A DNA stretch of 64,000 nucleotides, taken from contig NZ_JAAMRF010000003.1 of assembly GCF_013522725.1 (NCBI RefSeq), positions 372,001-436,000 of the forward strand, given 5' to 3'. Shown piece after piece: positions 61,558-64,000 of the stretch (the stretch's first letter is position 1; each line of letters begins with the position of its first letter). Made by a program: the position numbers and the translations under genes. This DNA comes from Stutzerimonas azotifigens (GTDB lineage: Bacteria > Pseudomonadota > Gammaproteobacteria > Pseudomonadales > Pseudomonadaceae). The notes under the pieces were generated by a model. The model had not been told where the DNA came from. It worked only from the letters and a program-made list of their open reading frames with translations, and did not search any database.

Positions 61558-62064
61558 TTATTCCCACAGGCTGCCCGAGGGCAGCGGGACGTTCAGCACA
61601 TGGATGAACAGCAGGCACACCAGCCACGGCAGCAGGACCGCCAGCCCGTAGAGCCAGGGCTTGCGCACCGGGGTCGCAAGAAACAACAGCACGGTGGCGA
61701 GCACACCGGCAACGATCGCGCCGAGCGCCTCGAACAGCAGCCAGTAGCTAGCCAATGCGACCAGCAACAACAACCAGCGCCACGCCGGTGCCCTGTCCTG
61801 GCCGGTTTCGCCCTTGCCTTCTTCCGGTTGCGGCGGGCGCAGGCAGCCCTCGATCACCAGCGCGATGGACAGCAGCAGGATGATCCAGCCAGCGACCGTG
61901 GGGAGCCAGCGCGGCGACTGCAAGGGGTTTTGCAAACGCGGCGCCTGCTCGATGTGCTGCGGTACGAGATAGAACAGGAACACCAGCGCCGCGATGAGGC
62001 AGACGATGCCAAGCAGGGTGTTCAGGTTCGCCCACCGTGGAGGGCTCGATGGCGTTGCGTTCAT
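61558..62064 (-). CDS. tctB: Tripartite tricarboxylate transporter small permease TctB
   Basis: 168 residues, four helices, TctB family in place and pattern (FYLVPQHIEQAPRLQNPLQSPRWLPTVAGWIILLLS). It helps TctA dock the binding protein. GGAGGG ribosome site before ATG 62064; lies 29 nt before tctA and 26 nt after tctC. Confidence 0.85.
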   Translation of the reverse strand: MNATPSSPPRWANLNTLLGIVCLIAALVFLFYLVPQHIEQAPRLQNPLQSPRWLPTVAGWIILLLSIALVIEGCLRPPQPEEGKGETGQDRAPAWRWLLLLVALASYWLLFEALGAIVAGVLATVLLFLATPVRKPWLYGLAVLLPWLVCLLFIHVLNVPLPSGSLWE

Positions 62065-62090
62065 GTGCCCTCCAGGGACGAGGCGTTCGC

Positions 62091-63068
62091 TTACTCTTCG
62101 ATTTGCGCCTGGCCGGCTACGGCGCTCCAGCGCTCGACGTCTTCGGCCACGTAGTCGCGGAAGGCGTCGCCTGCCTGGGCGGCGGGCTCGCCACCCACCT
62201 GGGCGACGAATTCGAGGAAGCCGGGATCAGCCATCACCTTTTCGAGTGCCGTCTGCAACCGTGTCACGGCCTCGTCGGGCATGGAATCGTCGGCGATCAG
62301 GCCAAACCAGGCGGTGGTGACGAACTCCCCAAGGCCTTGATCGGCGCCGAGCTGAGAGACGGTGCCGACGCCAGGCAGGAACGGCGATGGCTCCTTGGAC
62401 GTGACCGCCAGGGCCCTGAGCTTGCCCGATTTGATGTGAGCGAGGACGGTCGGCATGTTCTCGAACGACACGTCCACGTCGCCGCTGAGCAGAGCTGGCA
62501 AGGCTTCACCGCTGCCGCGGAACGGCACGTGGGTCATCTTCGCGCCGGTCATGGTCTTGAACAGCTCACCGGACATGTGAATCGAGCTGCCTACGCCTGC
62601 CGAGCTGAAGGTCAGCTCCTTCGTCTTGGCCGCCTCGACGAACGCACCGAGACTGTCGTACGGGCTGTTCGCCGGGACGGTCATCACGTTGGGGATCTCG
62701 ATGATGTTGCGGATGAACCGGAAGTCCTTCACCGGCTCGTAGCGCAGGTTCTTGTAGAGCACCGGCCCGATGGTGTGGCCCGGCGAAGCCATCAGGATGG
62801 TGTGGTCGGCGCCGCGACCGCCCCGGGCCAGTTGCGCGGTGGCCATGGTCGAACCCGCGCCTGGGCGGTTTTCCACGACCACGGTGCCGATCTCCTGCTG
62901 CAACAGGTCGGCGACTTTGCGCGAAAGGACGTCGGTGGTGCCGCCGGGTGCATACGGCACAATCAAGCGCACGGTCTCGCTGGGCCATTCGGCCTGTGCC
63001 GGTGCGATCAACGAAAGGCTTGCGCCCGCGATGAGCAGGCGTGAAAAGAGTTTCAGCAGGGGCGGCAT
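62091..63068 (-). CDS. tctC: Tripartite tricarboxylate transporter substrate-binding protein TctC (Bug family)
   Basis: 325 residues with signal peptide (ending PAQA). Bug-family core: VRLIVPYAPGGTTDVLSRKVADLLQQEIG, VVENRPGAGSTMATAQLARG and HTIGPVLYKNLRYEPVKDF. Bug proteins bind carboxylates in the periplasm by a water-mediated diacid mode. First gene of tctCBA, divergent from a class III CoA-transferase gene, so the imported acid is probably handled as a CoA ester (inference). Confidence 0.93.
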   Translation of the reverse strand: MPPLLKLFSRLLIAGASLSLIAPAQAEWPSETVRLIVPYAPGGTTDVLSRKVADLLQQEIGTVVVENRPGAGSTMATAQLARGGRGADHTILMASPGHTIGPVLYKNLRYEPVKDFRFIRNIIEIPNVMTVPANSPYDSLGAFVEAAKTKELTFSSAGVGSSIHMSGELFKTMTGAKMTHVPFRGSGEALPALLSGDVDVSFENMPTVLAHIKSGKLRALAVTSKEPSPFLPGVGTVSQLGADQGLGEFVTTAWFGLIADDSMPDEAVTRLQTALEKVMADPGFLEFVAQVGGEPAAQAGDAFRDYVAEDVERWSAVAGQAQIEE

Positions 63069-63146
63069 GGTTCATCCTCTTTTATTGTTGTGGATGTTCG
63101 CCTGAACTAAGCGAGCCCGGCGAAGTGCTGAGCAAGTTCGGACTTT

Positions 63147-63172
63147 TTACACAGCCAAGTCAAGCAGTGTAA
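63147..63172. promoter_or_regulatory. Palindromic operator candidate between tctC and the CoA-transferase gene
   Basis: TTACACAGC (63147-63155) and GCAGTGTAA (63164-63172), inverted arms matching at 8 of 9 positions with an 8-nt centre. It lies 79 nt upstream of tctC and 164 nt upstream of the divergent gene. The site has the size expected for a dimeric repressor or activator (LysR or GntR type); no regulator gene is inside the window. Confidence 0.5.
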
Positions 63173-63335
63173 TGCCCTACCTTTTTAGGTCGAGTTGGTT
63201 CCTGTATTCATCCGCTTGTGCAGGTCAAATAAGAGTTATGAAAGTGGGCGTTTACCGAACACTCTCAAGCGGATAACGGACCCAACTTGTTAGTTTGATC
63301 CGCTCGATATAAGAACAAGCAAAAGGAGACAGGTC

Positions 63336-64000
63336 ATGGCCATATTGCAAGGTATCAAGGTGCTCGACCTGACGCGTATCCTCGCTGGCCCCTGGTCGAC
63401 GATGGCACTTGCAGACCTGGGCGCGACCGTCTGGAAAGTCGAGAACATCAAGGGCGGCGACGATACCCGTAGTTGGATGCCCCCTGAGCGCGGCGGTGTA
63501 TCGACTTACTATTTGAGCGCCAACCGCAACAAGCAAAGTCTCGCGATCGACATGGCCACGCCTCAGGGTCGTCAGCTGATACTTGAGCTAGTGGCCGAAG
63601 CGGACGTGCTGGTCGAGAACTTTCTGCCGGCCAGCCTCAAACGGTTGGGTCTGGATTATTCGACATTACAGGCGATCAACCCGCGGCTGGTGCATTGCTC
63701 GATCACCGGCTACGGGCATGACAACCCGCTGGAGAATCGGCCGGGTTACGACTTCATCATCCAGGCTGAAAGTGGCTTCATGTCGATCACAGGCGAGCAG
63801 GACGGCGAGCCGATGCGCCTTGGCGTCGCCTTCATCGATCTGGTGACGGGAATGAACGCGGTGCAGGGCATTCTCGGCGCCCTGTACGAGCGAGAAAAAT
63901 CGGGCCAGGGCCAGTCGCTCGATATCGCCCTGTCCGACAGCGCGCTGCATTTTCTCGCCAACGTCGCGTCTGGCTACCTGAATACCGGCAAGGTGCCCGG
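63336..64000 (+). CDS. Class III (CaiB/BaiF) acyl-CoA transferase, cut by window edge
   Basis: The first 221 codons of a family III CoA-transferase; the rest lies outside. Start ATG 63336 with an AAGGAGAC site. Visible features: VLDLTRILAGPWSTMALADLGATVWKVE, NKQSLAIDM and the catalytic aspartate D168 in GVAFIDLVTG, followed by ALYEREKSGQGQSLDIAL. These enzymes move CoA between carboxylic acids such as succinate, formate, citramalate or carnitine derivatives. Divergent from the TctCBA transporter, so the two may import and activate the same acid. Confidence 0.9.
   Translation, partial: MAILQGIKVLDLTRILAGPWSTMALADLGATVWKVENIKGGDDTRSWMPPERGGVSTYYLSANRNKQSLAIDMATPQGRQLILELVAEADVLVENFLPASLKRLGLDYSTLQAINPRLVHCSITGYGHDNPLENRPGYDFIIQAESGFMSITGEQDGEPMRLGVAFIDLVTGMNAVQGILGALYEREKSGQGQSLDIALSDSALHFLANVASGYLNTGKVP

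Noticed and set aside
1..64000. tRNA, rRNA or transposon genes
   Set aside because: No cloverleaf-like or rRNA-like stretch, no transposase or integrase sequence and no terminal inverted repeats were seen by eye.

Overview
The window is high-GC, densely packed gammaproteobacterial chromosome and reads as Pseudomonas in the broad sense, most likely the P. stutzeri / Stutzerimonas group. The reasons are: an OprH-PhoP-PhoQ locus almost collinear with that of P. aeruginosa; a block serA / D-2-hydroxyglutarate dehydrogenase ... rpiA / ilvA ... rppH-ptsP-NRDE-tauE-lgt-thyA in the order I remember from the P. aeruginosa PA0316-PA0342 region; an EstA-type autotransporter esterase; and the general gene content. 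No rRNA, tRNA, insertion sequence, integrase, prophage or CRISPR array was seen. Apart from the two genes cut by the window edges, genes look intact.

Layout. 1-1481 (minus): a polyamine-type periplasmic binding protein overlapping the start of a membrane sensor cut by the window edge, arranged like the NspS-MbaA polyamine/c-di-GMP pair. 1717-4084: a monooxygenase-domain membrane protein, then a small membrane protein coupled to a periplasmic PQQ-type sugar dehydrogenase. 4152-7092: CstA, a CC-ending small protein and an ArsA/Get3-type ATPase in one overlapping operon. 7436-9555: a chemoreceptor behind a sigma-54-like promoter. 9659-16429: an eight-gene Mrp/Mbh-like cation-proton antiporter operon with three antiporter-type subunits. 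16498-17941: a DUF523/TudS-GNAT fusion and a lipoprotein. 18044-20897: oprH-phoP-phoQ with four phased PhoP half-sites. 21159-23625: an SDR oxidoreductase and an acyltransferase. 23635-27093: a curli operon (csgD-E-F-G, one curlin, a CsgC/CsgH-like chaperone). 27340-33215: OPT transporter, AI-2E/PerM transporter, a Gly-Thr repeat secreted protein, the esterase autotransporter and a charged secreted protein.

33280-49470 is mostly housekeeping: serine synthesis (serA divergent from D-2-hydroxyglutarate dehydrogenase), FAA hydrolase, rpiA divergent from ilvA, MFS transporter, endonuclease I, HAD phosphatase, RNA pyrophosphohydrolase, PTS-Ntr enzyme I, NRDE protein, TauE exporter, lgt and thyA. 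49499-55108 holds an alcohol dehydrogenase and a five-gene branched-chain-amino-acid-type ABC transporter. 55532-59932 holds an orphan ParA ATPase, a tandem universal stress protein and a GTPase/DUF2868 membrane pair. 60047-64000 holds a TctCBA tricarboxylate transporter divergent from a class III CoA-transferase that runs off the window.

Several systems point to surface life and envelope sensing: a putative polyamine sensor, curli, a Mg-responsive two-component system and outer membrane protein, a chemoreceptor and a surface esterase. The less understood items are the CstA/CC-star/ArsA operon, the three-D-subunit antiporter operon, the TudS-GNAT fusion, and several exact palindromes in divergent promoter regions. 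All functional statements come from reading motifs and from remembered family knowledge; no database search was run.
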